DNA of 5,171 bases, taken from contig CAMZIX010000091.1 of NCBI GenBank assembly GCA_947307375.1, positions 1 to 5,171 on the forward strand, in the 5' to 3' direction. Each line of letters begins with the position of its first letter. The first letter of the stretch is position 1. The DNA comes from an uncultured Clostridia bacterium. GTDB lineage: Bacteria > Bacillota_A > Clostridia > Oscillospirales > Oscillospiraceae. The translations under genes were made by a program, and so were the position numbers. The notes under the pieces were generated by a model. That model did not search any database. It was not told where the DNA came from and was given only the letters and a program-made list of their open reading frames with translations. Positions 4,804 to 5,171 of the stretch are shown piece after piece.

Positions 4804-5171
4804 GGCGGCCCTCCGTGTAGATCATCAGCACCGAGATATCCGCCGGGGATACGCCGGAGATGCGGCTGGCCCGGCCGAAGTTCTCGGGACGGATCTGTTT
4901 CAGCTTCTCGCGCGCCTCGAGGCGCAGGCCGCCGATCGCGTCGTAGTCGATGTCGGCGGGCAGCGGGCGGTTTTCCATACGGGTGAATTCCTCCACCTGC
5001 CGGAGCTGGCGGCGGATGTAGCCCTCGTACTTGAGCATGATCTCCGCCTCCTCGGCCACCGCGTGCGGCAGCGCCGGGCGCGCCGGGTCGAAGGGCGCAA
5101 GATCCCGGTAGTTCAGCTGCGGACGGCGGATCAGATCGGCCAGCGAGACACCCGCGGCCGCCGGCGCGGTC
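4796..5171 (-). CDS. mnmG: tRNA uridine-5-carboxymethylaminomethyl modification enzyme MnmG, C-terminal end
   Basis: The last 124 codons of MnmG (GidA), open at the right edge. MnmG is a large FAD enzyme that, with the GTPase MnmE, builds the (carboxymethyl)aminomethyl group at C5 of wobble U34. Only the C-terminal helical domain is visible, the part that contacts MnmE and tRNA. It contains GVSLADLIRRPQLNYRDLAP, KYEGYIRRQLRQVEEF, DIDYDAIGGL and GRASRISGVSPADISVL, all signature blocks of the family. The FAD-binding domain lies outside the window. A GTG within this stretch (5059) can open a shorter reading frame but lies inside the conserved domain and is not a start. The stop at 4796-4798 lies inside the mnmA start region. 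MnmE may be further upstream but cannot be seen. Confidence 0.97.
   Translation of the reverse strand, partial: TAPAAAGVSLADLIRRPQLNYRDLAPFDPARPALPHAVAEEAEIMLKYEGYIRRQLRQVEEFTRMENRPLPADIDYDAIGGLRLEAREKLKQIRPENFGRASRISGVSPADISVLMIYTEGRHD

Noticed and set aside
3955..4986. 343-codon plus-strand open frame opposite mnmA and mnmG
   Set aside because: Antisense shadow of two firmly identified genes; its Arg/Ala/Asp-rich composition is that of GC-rich DNA read backwards, and no family motif is visible.

Overview
The window is a GC-rich, gap-free stretch of bacterial chromosome in which every supportable gene lies on the minus strand. Read in the direction of transcription (high to low coordinates) the order is: mnmG (3' end only), mnmA, a small PH-domain protein, plsY, an iron-sulfur flavoprotein, a divergent MoaE-like protein, a terminator, a regulated promoter region, nrdG, and nrdD (5' part only). 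The gene set (oxygen-sensitive class III ribonucleotide reductase, Fe-S flavoprotein, PlsY, strong GGAGG-type ribosome binding sites, tight overlaps) suggests an anaerobic, high-GC Firmicute (Clostridia, perhaps an Oscillospiraceae-like gut bacterium). The phylum-level call is an inference from gene style, not a database match.

Right block (about 3802-5171): the end of mnmG overlaps the start of mnmA by 8 bases. The two proteins make the two halves (C5 side chain and 2-thio group) of the hypermodified wobble uridine U34 in the same set of tRNAs.

Middle block (about 1622-3798): a predicted promoter just after mnmA precedes a compact four-gene unit: PH-domain protein, PlsY acyltransferase, Fe-S flavoprotein and MoaE-like protein. 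Spacings are 50, -4 and 4 bases. It ends at a clear intrinsic terminator. PlsY is the only member with a firmly known role (first acylation of glycerol-3-phosphate in phospholipid synthesis). The MoaE-like protein lacks residues needed by true molybdopterin synthase and has no MoaD or other Moco gene near it.

Left block (1-1513): an AT-rich intergenic region holds a strong sigma-70-type promoter and, upstream of it, one very good and one weaker match to the NrdR box, the operator of the ribonucleotide reductase repressor. It drives nrdG (radical-SAM activase) and then nrdD (glycyl-radical reductase, N-terminal 217 codons visible), with the activase gene placed first.

Most of the window is ordinary core genome. 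The observations most worth a second look are the NrdR boxes at nrdG-nrdD, the catalytically altered MoaE-like protein in a phospholipid-synthesis operon, and the small PH protein with a His/acidic tail upstream of plsY. I found no CRISPR, mobile element, tRNA or rRNA.
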